This document shows positions 8,262-16,582 of a DNA stretch of 64,000 bases, piece by piece; within the stretch, counting starts at the first letter, position 1, and the number at the start of each line of letters is the position of its first letter. The stretch is taken from NCBI RefSeq assembly GCF_000024965.1, contig NC_013530.1:2418001-2482000 (forward strand), given 5' to 3'. Made by a program: the position numbers and the translations under genes. The notes under the pieces are model-generated. The model saw only the letters and a list, made by a program, of their open reading frames with translations, did no database searches and had not been told where the DNA came from. Source of the stretch: Xylanimonas cellulosilytica DSM 15894 (lineage in GTDB: Bacteria; Actinomycetota; Actinomycetes; Actinomycetales; Cellulomonadaceae).

Positions 8262-9833
8262 TCATGCGTCCTTCCGGAACATGGCGATCATCCGGCGCGA
8301 GACCAGGAAGCCACCGAAGATGTTGATGCTCGCGACGGTCGCCGCGACGAACGCCAGGATCGTCACCGCGAGGTTCGCGTTGCCGAGCTGCAGCATCGCG
8401 CCGACCAGGATGATGCCGGAGATGGCGTTGGTCTGGGCCATGAGCGGTGTGTGCAGCGAGTGGCTGACGTTGGAGATCACGTAGAACCCGATCACCACCG
8501 ACAGGGCGAACACGGTGAAGTGCCCGAGGAACGACGGCGGCCCGTAGGTCAGGCCGAGGATCACGAGCACGGCCGCGAGCGCCCCGCCGAACGTCAGCCG
8601 CCGACGGCGCAGCTGCGCCTTGGCCGCGGCGTCGGCGGCGGTGGCGGCGAGCGCCGCGGTCTGCGCCGCCGGCGTCGGACCGGCGCCGAGGTCGGCTGCC
8701 GGGGCGGCGGACACCTGGACGGGGGGCGGCGGCCACAGGGTCTCGCCGGACCGCGTGACGGTCATGCCGCGCTGCACCGGGTCCTCCAGGTCGAGCACGA
8801 GCGTGCCGTCCTTGCCCGGGGTCAGGAGCGTGAGCAGGTTGACGATGTTGGTGCCGTAGAGCTGCGAGGTCTGCGCGGGCATGCGGCCGGGCAGGTCGGT
8901 GTAGCCGAGGACGACGACGCCGTTCTCGGTCACGGCCCGCTCTCCGGGGACCGTGGCCTCGGCGTTGCCGCCGCCCGACGCGGCGAGGTCGACGATGACG
9001 GACCCCGGCTTCATCGCGGCGATCATCTCGTTCGTGATCGTGCGTGGCGCCTTGCCGCGCACCAGCGCCGTCGTGATGACGATGTCGGCGCGGGCGGTCT
9101 CCTGCGCGTACATGCGCGCGGTCGCGGCCTCCTGGTCAGCGGTCAGCTCGCGGGCGTACCCGTCGGAGCTGACCTCCTGCTGCGCCGCCTCGGCCTGCAC
9201 GAACGTCGCGCCCATGGACTCGATCTGCTCGCCGGCCTCGGGGCGCACGTCGAAGGCGCGCACGTCGGCGCCGAGCGAGGACGCGGTGCCGATGGCCGCG
9301 AGGCCCGCCACGCCGCCGCCGATGACGAACACGGTCGCGGGCGGCGTCTTGCCCGCCGCGGTGACCTGCCCGGTGAACATGCCCTGGAACTCGGCGGCCG
9401 CCTCGATCACGGCCCGGTACCCGGACACGTTCGACATCGTCGAGAGCGTGTCGAGCGCCTGGGCGCGTGAGATGCGCGGCACGGCGTCCAGGGCCATCGC
9501 GGTGACCTGCCGGTCCGCGTAGGCCTGCACGGCGTCGGGGTTCGCGCCCGGGAAGAGCTGCGCGACGAGGACCGCACCGGGCTTCAGCAGATCCAGCCGC
9601 CCCGCGTCGGGGGCGTCCACGGCGACGACGACGTCGCTGCCCCAGACCTCCGCGGTCGGCGCCGTGGTGGCACCGGCCTCGACGTAGGCGGCGTCGGAGA
9701 AGTTGGCTGCGGCACCGGCGTCGTGCTCGATGACGACGTCGTACCCCAGCTTCCTCAGCTTGGCCACGGTGGCGGGGGTCGCGGCGACGAGCCGCTGGCC
9801 CTCCCGGGACTCCCGGGGCACGCCGATGCGCAT
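8262..9833 (-). CDS. pntA: NAD(P) transhydrogenase alpha subunit
   Basis: The 523-residue alpha subunit has the alanine-dehydrogenase-like NAD(H)-binding domain I at residues 1-380 (start [20 protein letters not shown]; nucleotide motif [20 protein letters not shown], core [10 protein letters not shown]). The C-terminus has about three or four helices (from [14 protein letters not shown]). It is therefore the one-piece PntA of many bacteria, not the split PntAA/PntAB form. The start at 9833 is chosen because GGAGG lies 5 nt upstream on the minus strand; a longer in-frame extension has no ribosome site. It forms a two-gene operon with pntB that supplies NADPH. Confidence 0.95.
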   Translation of the reverse strand: MRIGVPRESREGQRLVAATPATVAKLRKLGYDVVIEHDAGAAANFSDAAYVEAGATTAPTAEVWGSDVVVAVDAPDAGRLDLLKPGAVLVAQLFPGANPDAVQAYADRQVTAMALDAVPRISRAQALDTLSTMSNVSGYRAVIEAAAEFQGMFTGQVTAAGKTPPATVFVIGGGVAGLAAIGTASSLGADVRAFDVRPEAGEQIESMGATFVQAEAAQQEVSSDGYARELTADQEAATARMYAQETARADIVITTALVRGKAPRTITNEMIAAMKPGSVIVDLAASGGGNAEATVPGERAVTENGVVVLGYTDLPGRMPAQTSQLYGTNIVNLLTLLTPGKDGTLVLDLEDPVQRGMTVTRSGETLWPPPPVQVSAAPAADLGAGPTPAAQTAALAATAADAAAKAQLRRRRLTFGGALAAVLVILGLTYGPPSFLGHFTVFALSVVIGFYVISNVSHSLHTPLMAQTNAISGIILVGAMLQLGNANLAVTILAFVAATVASINIFGGFLVSRRMIAMFRKDA

Positions 9834-9983
9834 GGAACCTCCACGGTCTTGGACGGACGCCAGCAACCTACACCGTGCGGACAGACCACACGGGCGTGGC
9901 GCTCGACGCACGACTTGCTCCTCCGGCAGGGCCCCGGTCCGCAGGGAACGGGTGACGACGGGGTGATTTCATGTCATCATCCA

Positions 9984-10013
9984 TTGTCACGAAAGGCACG
10001 CCGGGGTTAGCGT
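9984..10013 (+). promoter_or_regulatory. Leaderless promoter of the TetR-glycosyltransferase operon
   Basis: TTGTCA (9984-9989), 18-nt spacer, TAGCGT (10008-10013), then 6 nt to ATG 10020. It is one of the best promoter matches in the window. Confidence 0.6.
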
Positions 10014-10019
10014 CGACGC

Positions 10020-10595
10020 ATGGGTACACGGACGTACACGATGCGTGCTCGGGCGGACGCCGCCGCGGCATCCCGGCTGCGCGTCGTGCACGCCGTGATC
10101 GACCTCGCGGCCGAGCGACTCGTCGCGGAGATCACGCTCGACGACGTCGCCGAGCGCGCCGGGGTCAGCGTGCGCACCGTGCTGCGCCACTACGGCGACC
10201 GCGACGGCCTGCTGGACGCGGCCATCGAGACGGCCACCGCCGAGGTGATGGCCGAGCGCGAGGTGCACGGCGGGCGTGACGAGGCCGTCCGGGTGGTCAT
10301 GGCCCACTACGAGAAGCACGGTGCGCTCTCGCTGCGCCTGCTCGCCCAGGAGGACGACGCACGCATGGCACCCGTCGTAGCGGACGCCAAACGGGTGCAC
10401 CGCGAGTGGGTCGAGGCATCCTTCGCCGCCGACCTGCCCGCCGACCCCGCCGCGCGCGAGGAGGTCGTCGACCTGCTCGTCGTCGCGACGGACGTCTACT
10501 GCTGGAAGCTCCTGCGCCGCGACCGCGGCCAGGCCGCTCCCGTCGTCGAGCAGCGCATGCGCCGGCTCGTCGACCTGATCCTCGCCGGAGGCTGA
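10020..10595 (+). CDS. TetR family transcriptional regulator
   Basis: The 191-residue protein has a TetR N-terminal helix-turn-helix at about residues 25-70 (TLDDVAERAGVSVRTVLRHYGDRDGLLDAAIE, core VAERAGVSVRTVLRHYGDRD). The all-helical ligand domain is unassigned. It is separated by a single base from the glycosyltransferase gene and cotranscribed with it, so it most likely regulates this small operon. The ligand is unknown. The start is set by a TAGCGT box 6 nt upstream. Confidence 0.9.
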   Translation: MGTRTYTMRARADAAAASRLRVVHAVIDLAAERLVAEITLDDVAERAGVSVRTVLRHYGDRDGLLDAAIETATAEVMAEREVHGGRDEAVRVVMAHYEKHGALSLRLLAQEDDARMAPVVADAKRVHREWVEASFAADLPADPAAREEVVDLLVVATDVYCWKLLRRDRGQAAPVVEQRMRRLVDLILAGG

Positions 10596-10596
10596 G

Positions 10597-11709
10597 ATGC
10601 ACGCGCTGTTCGTGACTTTCGACGGCGGCGGCAACCTGCCGCCCACCCTCGGCATCGCCGCGGAGCTCACGCGACGCGGCGCCACCGTGGAGTTTCTCGG
10701 GCACGCGCGGCAGCGTGGACGCATCGAGGACGCCGGGTTCGTGTTCGAGGCCTACCGCCGCGGCCGGGACTACGACATCACCGCGCCGCGCCGCACGCTC
10801 GGCGGGCTGCTCGACTTCACCGCGCTGGTCACCGACCGGGGCGTCGCCGCCGACATGGTCGAGGCCGCGGACGGTGCGGACGTCGTCGTCGTCGACTGCC
10901 TGCTCTACCGCGCGCTGCTCGCCGGAGCCGAGGCCGGCCTGCCCGTCGTGTCGCTGGAGCACACGCTGCACGGCTTCTTCCTGACCTATCGCGGCGGCCC
11001 CGTCGGCCTGACGGTGCGGCTGCGCGGCGTGCGCGTGGCCGCGGCGCTGGCGGCACCGCGGCTCACCCTGGTCGCGACCCGCCCCGAGCTCGACACGGCC
11101 ACGGCCACCGCGTCGGTGCGCCACACCGGCTTCGTGTGGCAGGGCACGCCCGTCGCCGCGGAACCGCCGCGCGGGGCGCCACGCATCCTGGTGAGCTACA
11201 GCACGACCCACTTCCCCGGGCAGGCGGCCGCGCTGCAACGGGCGATCGACGGGCTCGCGGGCCTGGCCGCCGAGGTGCTCGTCACGACGGGTCCCACGGT
11301 GGACCCCGCCGCGCTGCGCCCCGCGGCCAACACCACGATCGTGCGCTGGGCGGACCACGGCGATCTGCTCCCCGAGACGTCCCTCGTCGTGAGCCACGGC
11401 GGCCACAGCACGGTCTCGCGGACGCTCGCCCACGGCATCCCGCTGCTCGTGGTGCCGATGCACCCGCTGCTCGACCAGCCCGCCGTCGGGCGGGCCGTCG
11501 CGGCGCAAGGTGCCGGACTCACCCTGCCGAAGTCGGCCTCGCCGGCGCAGGTGATGCAGGCAGCGGCGACCCTCCTCGCCGACGGGCCCCACCGGGCCGC
11601 CGCGGTGCGCCTGGGCGAGTCGATCCGCTCCCGGGACGGTGCCGTCGTCGCCGCGGACCTGCTCGCCCAGTTCGCCCGCGACCCGCGGCGCGCGGGCGTC
11701 GCGGCCTGA
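10597..11709 (+). CDS. GT1-like (UGT/MGT-type) glycosyltransferase
   Basis: The 370-residue GT-B enzyme probably transfers a sugar from a nucleotide donor to a small hydrophobic acceptor. The N-terminal Rossmann half has FDGGGNLPPTLGIAAEL and REFLGHARQR-like FLGHARQRGRIEDAGF. The C-terminal donor half has SHGGHSTVSRTLAHGIPLLVVPMHPLLDQP (core SHGGHSTVSRTLAHG), matching the nucleotide-sugar-binding signature of natural-product and macrolide glycosyltransferases. It is shorter than typical members (390-420). No polyketide or peptide cluster is nearby, so detoxification of an exogenous compound under control of the adjacent TetR gene is plausible. A strong terminator follows. Confidence 0.82.
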   Translation: MHALFVTFDGGGNLPPTLGIAAELTRRGATVEFLGHARQRGRIEDAGFVFEAYRRGRDYDITAPRRTLGGLLDFTALVTDRGVAADMVEAADGADVVVVDCLLYRALLAGAEAGLPVVSLEHTLHGFFLTYRGGPVGLTVRLRGVRVAAALAAPRLTLVATRPELDTATATASVRHTGFVWQGTPVAAEPPRGAPRILVSYSTTHFPGQAAALQRAIDGLAGLAAEVLVTTGPTVDPAALRPAANTTIVRWADHGDLLPETSLVVSHGGHSTVSRTLAHGIPLLVVPMHPLLDQPAVGRAVAAQGAGLTLPKSASPAQVMQAAATLLADGPHRAAAVRLGESIRSRDGAVVAADLLAQFARDPRRAGVAA

Positions 11710-11728
11710 CGTCGCACCGCAGACGCAC

Positions 11729-11776
11729 CAGAGGCCGTTCCGGAACCTTCGTGCGAAGGTTCCGAAACGGCCTCTG
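11729..11776. terminator. Bidirectional terminator between the glycosyltransferase and tRNA-Ala
   Basis: 23-bp arms with one mismatch (11729-11751 with 11754-11776) form a long hairpin. It lies 19 bp after the glycosyltransferase stop and 14 bp beyond the 3' end of the convergent tRNA. Confidence 0.8.
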
Positions 11777-11790
11777 AACTGCTGTTTCGG

Positions 11791-11863
11791 TGGAGCTGAG
11801 GGGACTCGAACCCCTGACCCCCTGCATGCCATGCAGGTGCGCTACCAGCTGCGCCACAGCCCC
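11791..11863 (-). tRNA. tRNA-Ala(GGC), downstream copy
   Basis: A 73-nt cloverleaf: acceptor stem GGGGCTG with CAGCTCC and discriminator A, including the G3-U70 wobble pair that identifies alanine tRNAs. The D-loop contains GGTAGCGC, the anticodon arm CCTGC-ATGGCAT-GCAGG gives anticodon GGC, and the T arm has GGTTCGAGTCC. CCA is not encoded. The sequence is identical to the copy at 11961-12033. Confidence 0.97.
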
Positions 11864-11881
11864 GAAGGTGATCCGTGCGTC

Positions 11882-11896
11882 TCGCCCGAAGGGCGA
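11882..11896. other. Short hairpin between the two tRNA-Ala genes
   Basis: 6-bp stem TCGCCC/GGGCGA with a 3-nt loop in the 97-bp spacer. It may be a processing or pausing signal; there is no evidence for a gene. A possible TTGACG -35 element for the downstream tRNA lies at 11943-11948 on the minus strand. Confidence 0.3.
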
Positions 11897-11960
11897 ACCA
11901 CAAGCATCAGGCGACGTCGATCCCGCCGCCAGGCGAACACCGCGTCAACGATGTCGCTCG

Positions 11961-12033
11961 TGGAGCTGAGGGGACTCGAACCCCTGACCCCCTGCATGCC
12001 ATGCAGGTGCGCTACCAGCTGCGCCACAGCCCC
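11961..12033 (-). tRNA. tRNA-Ala(GGC), upstream copy
   Basis: Identical over all 73 nt to the copy 97 bp downstream, with the same GGC anticodon and G3-U70 pair. Its upstream side carries a good promoter, so the pair is probably transcribed together. GGC reads GCC, the commonest alanine codon in this GC-rich genome. Confidence 0.97.
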
Positions 12034-12077
12034 GTTCTTGCTCCCGACGGGGGCCAACCCCCGCAGGAACGTCCGTG

Positions 12078-12107
12078 ATCCTATGCGCTCTCGGCGGCCT
12101 GGTCCAA
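12078..12107 (-). promoter_or_regulatory. Promoter of the tRNA-Ala pair
   Basis: On the minus strand TTGGAC (12102-12107), 18-nt spacer, TAGGAT (12078-12083). Transcription would begin about 40 nt before the mature 5' end of the first tRNA. Confidence 0.6.
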
Positions 12108-12140
12108 ATCGGCGGGGCCGCCCCGGCCACCGGACGAGGC

Positions 12141-12845
12141 TCAGCCCGCCGCCATGCCCGCCGTGTCCGACGCCTGCTCGGCGCCCGTCTCCGGGCCGGC
12201 CCGCCACGCCTCAGGGGCGTACGCCGCGCCCACGTTGTGCGCGACCACCCGCCACGGCGGCTGCGACCCGCCGTGCGCGCGCGTGAGCTGGCTCCAGTGG
12301 GCGTTGGTGAGCCCGACGACGCCGCGCCAGCCCGGGTCCTGCCCGAGCATGGCCGTGACGGCCAGGGTGATCGCCGCCCCGTGGGAGACGACGACGAGAG
12401 TCTGATCCCGGTCGAGCGTCGCCGCGTGATCCTCGATCGCGACGCGCATCCGCTCCGCGACCTGCTGGCGCGTCTCACCGCCGGGCGGCAGCCCGTGCTC
12501 GTCGTCGCCGCGACGCCACGCGGCGTGCCCCTCGGGCCAGCCCTGCGCGATCTGCGCGCCCGTCAGCCCTTCCCAGTCACCGAAGGACCGCTCCCGCAGG
12601 CGCGGGTCGGTGACGACCCCGACGCCCAGCAGGTCCGCGTACGCCTGCGCGGTATCGGCCGCCCGGCCGAGGTCGGAGGAGACGACGCAGGCGGCGCGGT
12701 GCGCCCGCACCAGGGCACGCGCGGCCTCGTGCGCCTGCCAGCGGCCGACGTCGTCGAGGTCGACGTCCGTCTGGCCCTGGAGGCGTTCGGCGCGGTTCCA
12801 CTCGGTGCGTCCGTGGCGCAGCAGGACGACGGTACCGGCGGCCAC
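12141..12845 (-). CDS. Histidine phosphatase (phosphoglycerate-mutase-like) family protein
   Basis: The 234-residue enzyme carries the phosphohistidine motif LRHGRTEWN near residue 9, an acidic RERSFGDWEG segment, and a second catalytic His in VVSHGAAITL. It belongs to the cofactor-dependent PGM/cobC-like phosphatase branch; the substrate is undefined. It follows rsfS by 6 bp. This nadD-rsfS-phosphatase order is common in Actinobacteria (established synteny), where it is sometimes annotated as a phosphoglycerate mutase. Glycolytic mutase activity is doubtful. Confidence 0.88.
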   Translation of the reverse strand: MAAGTVVLLRHGRTEWNRAERLQGQTDVDLDDVGRWQAHEAARALVRAHRAACVVSSDLGRAADTAQAYADLLGVGVVTDPRLRERSFGDWEGLTGAQIAQGWPEGHAAWRRGDDEHGLPPGGETRQQVAERMRVAIEDHAATLDRDQTLVVVSHGAAITLAVTAMLGQDPGWRGVVGLTNAHWSQLTRAHGGSQPPWRVVAHNVGAAYAPEAWRAGPETGAEQASDTAGMAAG

Positions 12846-12851
12846 CGGGAC

Positions 12852-13244
12852 TCAGGCCTCGGTCGCCCCGGCGGGCGGCTCCGTGACGTCCGCGGGCAGC
12901 GGCACCACGGGGCAGTCCTTCCAGAGACGCTCGAGCGCGTAGTAGACGCGATCCTCGGCGTGCTGGACGTGCACCACGACCTCGCCGAAGTCCAGCAGCA
13001 CCCAGCGGCCCTCGGACTTGCCCTCACGGCGGATCGGCTTGGCGCCCGCCTTGAACATGGCCTCCTCGACGGCGTCGACGATGGCCGACACCTGCCGCTC
13101 GTTGGTGCCGGAGGCGATGAGGAACACGTCGGTCAGGACGAGCTGCTCGCTCACGTCCAGCGCGATGATCTCGTCGGCCTTGAGGTTCGAGGCCGCACGA
13201 GCGGCGACGACCGCCAGCTCGACGGCGCGCTCGGTCGCGGTCAC
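12852..13244 (-). CDS. rsfS: Ribosomal silencing factor RsfS
   Basis: The 130-residue member of the RsfS/Iojap family binds ribosomal protein L14 and blocks 30S-50S joining in starvation. Core sequence: KADEIIALDVSEQLVLTDVFLIASGTNERQV, in which LTDVFLIASGTNERQV is diagnostic; also GRWVLLDFGEVVVHV. The start is GTG at 13244, giving a 4-nt GTGA overlap with the upstream membrane-protein gene and hence translational coupling. The in-frame region further upstream lies inside that gene. Confidence 0.95.
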   Translation of the reverse strand: MTATERAVELAVVAARAASNLKADEIIALDVSEQLVLTDVFLIASGTNERQVSAIVDAVEEAMFKAGAKPIRREGKSEGRWVLLDFGEVVVHVQHAEDRVYYALERLWKDCPVVPLPADVTEPPAGATEA

Positions 13245-14422
13245 AGGGTTCCTCTCGGAGGGGTCAGGGTGTCGATCACGGTGGTCACCGCGGACGCGTC
13301 TGCGTCGGGGGCGAAGCTCGGGTCGTCGTTGTCGATGATCTGCCACAGCAGCCAGCCGAGCACGAACGCGACGACGACCAGGATGATGTAGTGCAGCCAC
13401 GTGTACGAGGGGCGTGGTTCGTCGTCCTCGTCGTCGGCGGCCGCCTCGGCGCGCGAGCGCACCGGCTGCTCCGGGGTGACGAACGAGTCGAACGGCGACG
13501 GCTGCGGGCGGGCGGGCGGCAGCGAGCCCGGCAGGCCCGTCCTGGCACCGGCGTCGGCAGCCGCCGCCCCCGGCGCGCCGGGGGCACCCGGGGCGGCGGT
13601 CGTCGCCCCCGCACCCGTGATGGAACCCCAGGACGGCGCACCCGGCGCGCCCGCCGGCGACGCGGGGTTCGCGCCGGCGACCGGCGTCGCGCCCCACGGC
13701 GACCGCGGCGTCGTCGTCGGCTGTGAGGGCTGTGAGGGCTGTGAGGGCTGTGGCGCGGACGCCGGTTGCCCCGGCGTCGCCACCGTGCCGAACGGCGCGT
13801 TCGCGGCCCTGCGCGACGGGACGCCGGGAGTCGACTGCCCAGGAGGCGGCGACGCGGGCGCCGCCCCGGCACTCGCGGTCGAACCGAACGAGGGTGCCGC
13901 CGACGGCGACGTCCTGCCGAACGACGGCGCGGCGGACTGCTGCGGTGCGCCACCGGTCTGGCCGAACGAGGGCGCCGCCCCGCGGCCCGGGTACGACGAC
14001 GTGTCGGCGGCCGGGCGCGGGAACGCCGTCGGCGACGGCGGCGCGACCGGCTGCCCCACGGGCATCCGCGCCGAGGTGCGGGTCGGCGTACCGGGCGCGG
14101 CCGGTGCCGGGTGGGCCGGGACGGGCTGGACGCCGCTGCGCTGCACGGGCGTGAGCCGACCTGTCTCGTCGAGGCCCCGCACTCCCCCCGTCACCGACGG
14201 CGGGCGCACCACCGGGGGCGCCGCCGGCTCGGGAGCCGACGGGGTGTGCAGGCTGCGACGCGTCGGCGGGACGACCGGCGCCGCCGGAGCCGGAGCCGGA
14301 GCCGCGGGAGCCTGCGCCCCGGGGCCGCCGGACGCGGCCGCGCGAGCCCGGGCGGCGGCCTCCTCGCGCTCGCGGATCTCGCGTCGCGTCAGCGGGCGCC
14401 CCTGGGAGCTGTTGTCACTCAT
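13241..14422 (-). CDS. Pro/Ala-rich single-pass membrane protein between nadD and rsfS
   Basis: I do not recognise a domain. The 393-residue product opens with a charged helix ([19 protein letters not shown]). About 300 residues of Pro/Ala/Gly/Ser/Thr-rich disordered sequence follow, with repeated APSFG and [11 protein letters not shown] units. An acidic patch (AAADDEDDE) precedes one transmembrane helix near residues 345-365 ([18 protein letters not shown]), and the tail is about 27 residues. With a cytoplasmic N-terminus the long tail would face the cytosol. Overlaps of 8 nt with nadD and 4 nt with rsfS tie its synthesis to both. Some actinobacteria carry an LCP/LytR-type membrane gene at this place (recalled, not checked); no LCP domain is present here. 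Confidence 0.75.
   Translation of the reverse strand: MSDNSSQGRPLTRREIREREEAAARARAAASGGPGAQAPAAPAPAPAAPVVPPTRRSLHTPSAPEPAAPPVVRPPSVTGGVRGLDETGRLTPVQRSGVQPVPAHPAPAAPGTPTRTSARMPVGQPVAPPSPTAFPRPAADTSSYPGRGAAPSFGQTGGAPQQSAAPSFGRTSPSAAPSFGSTASAGAAPASPPPGQSTPGVPSRRAANAPFGTVATPGQPASAPQPSQPSQPSQPTTTPRSPWGATPVAGANPASPAGAPGAPSWGSITGAGATTAAPGAPGAPGAAAADAGARTGLPGSLPPARPQPSPFDSFVTPEQPVRSRAEAAADDEDDEPRPSYTWLHYIILVVVAFVLGWLLWQIIDNDDPSFAPDADASAVTTVIDTLTPPRGTL
13718..13751. repeat. 9-bp tandem repeat in the Pro-rich protein gene
   Basis: Consecutive copies of GGCTGTGAG on the plus strand encode the [11 protein letters not shown] run. A likely site of strain-to-strain length variation. Confidence 0.7.
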
Positions 14423-15071
14423 CGTCTGTCTCGTCCTCGCTCGATCCGACGCTCTGACCTCGGTACAGGCCGTGCTTCGCGATGTACTGCACCACCCCGT
14501 CCGGCACCAGGTACCAGACCGGCTGGCCTGCCTCTGCCCGGCGACGGCAGTCCGTGGATGAGATCGCCATCGCGGGCACCTCGAGGGTCGTCACAGCGCC
14601 CTCGGGAATTCCATCGATAGTCAGATTGTGCCCCGGACGGTTCACGGCGACGAAGTGGGCCATGCTCCAGAGCGTGTGCGCGTCTTTCCAGGAGAGGATC
14701 TGCGCCACCGCGTCCGCGCCGGTGATGAAGAACAGCTCCGCGTCGGGCCGTTCCGCACGCAGGTCGCGCAGCGTGTCCACCGTGTAGGTGAGCCCGGGAC
14801 GGTCGATGTCGACGCGGCTGACCGTGAACCGCGGGTTCGACGCCGTCGCGATCACCGTCATGAGGTAGCGGTGCTCCGCGGCGGTGACGGTCTTGTCCTG
14901 CTTGAACGTCGGCCTGCCGGTGGGCACGAACACGACCTCGTCGAGCCCGTAGCTCGCCGCCACCTCCGACGCGGCCACGAGGTGGCCGTGGTGGATGGGG
15001 TCGAACGTGCCGCCCATGACGCCGATGCGTGGGCGGGCGGGTGCGACGTCGCGTCCGGTGGCGTCCTCCAT
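14415..15071 (-). CDS. nadD: Nicotinate-nucleotide adenylyltransferase
   Basis: This cytosolic enzyme joins NaMN and ATP to make deamido-NAD in NAD synthesis. The 218-residue product has the nucleotidyltransferase motif [18 protein letters not shown] near residue 16 (HxGH) and the C-terminal ISSTDCRRR (ISSTxxR). The start is ATG at 15071; longer in-frame sequence overlaps the small membrane-peptide gene just upstream. It overlaps the next gene by 8 nt and heads the nadD-membrane protein-rsfS-phosphatase operon. Confidence 0.94.
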   Translation of the reverse strand: MEDATGRDVAPARPRIGVMGGTFDPIHHGHLVAASEVAASYGLDEVVFVPTGRPTFKQDKTVTAAEHRYLMTVIATASNPRFTVSRVDIDRPGLTYTVDTLRDLRAERPDAELFFITGADAVAQILSWKDAHTLWSMAHFVAVNRPGHNLTIDGIPEGAVTTLEVPAMAISSTDCRRRAEAGQPVWYLVPDGVVQYIAKHGLYRGQSVGSSEDETDDE

Positions 15072-15073
15072 CG

Positions 15074-15169
15074 TCAGTGGCGGTTCCACATGTTGCGGAA
15101 CGCGTACGTCGCCAGGAGGGCGAGCGCGAGGACGCCGAAGGCGAGCAGGCCGGTGACGGCGGGGTTCAT
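15074..15169 (-). CDS. 31-residue single-helix membrane peptide
   Basis: A short ORF, ATG at 15169 to TGA at 15074, encodes a 31-residue peptide: polar MNPAVTG, a hydrophobic helix ([17 protein letters not shown]) and a basic end (RNMWNRH). GGAGGAG lies 3 nt before the ATG, the strongest ribosome site nearby. The stop is 2 nt before the nadD start, so it would be translationally coupled to nadD. Function is unknown. A small membrane peptide between proA and nadD is plausible as a conserved actinobacterial feature, but I cannot confirm it. Confidence 0.75.
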   Translation of the reverse strand: MNPAVTGLLAFGVLALALLATYAFRNMWNRH

Positions 15170-15243
15170 GGCTCCTCCGAAAGTGTCGGTCGGGTGTGTG
15201 GCCGGGAAAGTCTCTCACGCGCCGGTCGAGCGCGGTCCACGGG

Positions 15244-16536
15244 TCAGGGGCGGACGTGACCGTCCCCGTTGACCACCCACTTCGTCGTGGTGAGCTCGGT
15301 CAGCCCCATGGGGCCGCGTGCGTGCAGCTTCTGGGTGGAGATGCCGATCTCGGCGCCGAGGCCGAGCTCGCCGCCGTCCGTGAACCGCGTCGAGGCGTTG
15401 ACCATGACGGCCGCCGCGTCGATCTCGGCGACGAACCGCTCGGAGGAGCGCAGGTCGCTCGTGAGGATCGCCTCGGTGTGACCCGAGGACCACCTGCGGA
15501 TGTGCTCGATCGCCTCGTCGAGGCCGCTCACGACGCGGACGGCGAGCTCCATCGCCAGGTACTCGGTGGCCCAGTCCTCGTCCGTCGCCGGGGCGACGAC
15601 GACGCCGCCGGGGGCCAGCGCCACCGTGCGCTCGTCGCCGTGCAGCACGACGCCCGCCTCGGCGAGGCGCGCGAGCACGTCCGGCAGGAACCGCTCGGCG
15701 ACCGCGTCGTGCACCAGGAGCGTCTCGGTGGCGTTGCACGCGCCGACGCGCTGCGTCTTGGCGTTCATGACGATGTCGACGGCGCGGTCCAGGTCGGCTG
15801 ACGCGTCGACGAAGACGTGCACGTTCCCGACGCCGGTCTCGATGACGGGGACGGTCGACTCCGCCACCACCGTGCGGATCAGCCCCGCACCGCCGCGCGG
15901 GATGAGCACGTCGACCAGGCCGCGCGCATGCATGAGCGCGACGCCGCCGGCACGGCCCCACGGGTCGACGGTCTGCACCAGGTCGGCGGGCAGGCCCCGG
16001 GCCTCGAGCGCGTCGCGCAGCACGCGCACGATCACCTCGTTGGAGCGGGCGGCGGCGGACCCGCCGCGCAGGATGACGGCGTTGCCGGACTTGAGCGCGA
16101 GGCCCGCGGCGTCGACGGTCACGTTGGGGCGGGCCTCGTAGATCATGCCGACGACGCCCATGGGCACCCGCAGCTGGCGCAGGCGCAGGCCGTTGGGCAG
16201 CGTCTGCCCGCGCACCACCTCGCCGACCGGGTCGGGCAGCGCCGCGACCTCGCGCAGCGCGGCAGCGATGCCGTCGACGCGTGCGGGCGTCAGGGCGAGG
16301 CGGTCCAGCAGGCCGGGCGTCATGCCCGCCGCGCGCTCCCGGTCGAGGTCCTCGGCGTTCGCCGCGACCAGCTCGTCCGTCGCGGCGACGAGGGCGTTCG
16401 CGAGCGCGTGCAGCGTCGCGTCCTTGGTGCCGCGCGGCGCCGTCGCGAGCGACCGCGAGGCCACCTGGGCCCGGCGGGCGACGTCCCGCACCTCGGTCTC
16501 GACGTCGGACGTGGTCGGTGAACTGACGGCGGTCAT
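15244..16536 (-). CDS. proA: Gamma-glutamyl phosphate reductase
   Basis: Second enzyme of proline synthesis: NADPH-dependent reduction of gamma-glutamyl phosphate to glutamate semialdehyde. At 430 residues it matches the family. [30 protein letters not shown] (core [12 protein letters not shown]) lies in the cofactor domain, and the catalytic Cys is in [13 protein letters not shown]. The start is ATG at 16536, 7 nt after a TAGGCT box on the minus strand, i.e. a leaderless transcript separate from proB. proB is 1.5 kb upstream on the same strand, with an MFS gene of opposite orientation between them. Confidence 0.95.
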   Translation of the reverse strand: MTAVSSPTTSDVETEVRDVARRAQVASRSLATAPRGTKDATLHALANALVAATDELVAANAEDLDRERAAGMTPGLLDRLALTPARVDGIAAALREVAALPDPVGEVVRGQTLPNGLRLRQLRVPMGVVGMIYEARPNVTVDAAGLALKSGNAVILRGGSAAARSNEVIVRVLRDALEARGLPADLVQTVDPWGRAGGVALMHARGLVDVLIPRGGAGLIRTVVAESTVPVIETGVGNVHVFVDASADLDRAVDIVMNAKTQRVGACNATETLLVHDAVAERFLPDVLARLAEAGVVLHGDERTVALAPGGVVVAPATDEDWATEYLAMELAVRVVSGLDEAIEHIRRWSSGHTEAILTSDLRSSERFVAEIDAAAVMVNASTRFTDGGELGLGAEIGISTQKLHARGPMGLTELTTTKWVVNGDGHVRP

Positions 16537-16543
16537 GAGCGTG

Positions 16544-16549
16544 AGCCTA
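16544..16549 (-). promoter_or_regulatory. Leaderless -10 box for proA
   Basis: TAGGCT on the minus strand ends 7 nt before the proA ATG. It faces away from the MFS promoter in a 46-bp divergent region. Confidence 0.45.
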
Positions 16550-16570
16550 CTGTCCGAGGCTCGCAGCGGG

Positions 16571-16576
16571 CAGAAT
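16571..16576 (+). promoter_or_regulatory. Leaderless -10 box for the MFS gene
   Basis: CAGAAT, then 6 nt, then ATG 16583. It supports this start over an in-frame ATG at 16535 that would overlap proA. Confidence 0.45.
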
Positions 16577-16582
16577 CCGTCC

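Noticed and set aside
11842-12207. Small open frames containing GVRGSSPLSST and RTPDPLHAMQVRYQLRHSP-type peptides
   Set aside because: These are translations of the tRNA-Ala genes, a well-known source of false hypothetical proteins. The tRNA cloverleaves explain the DNA.
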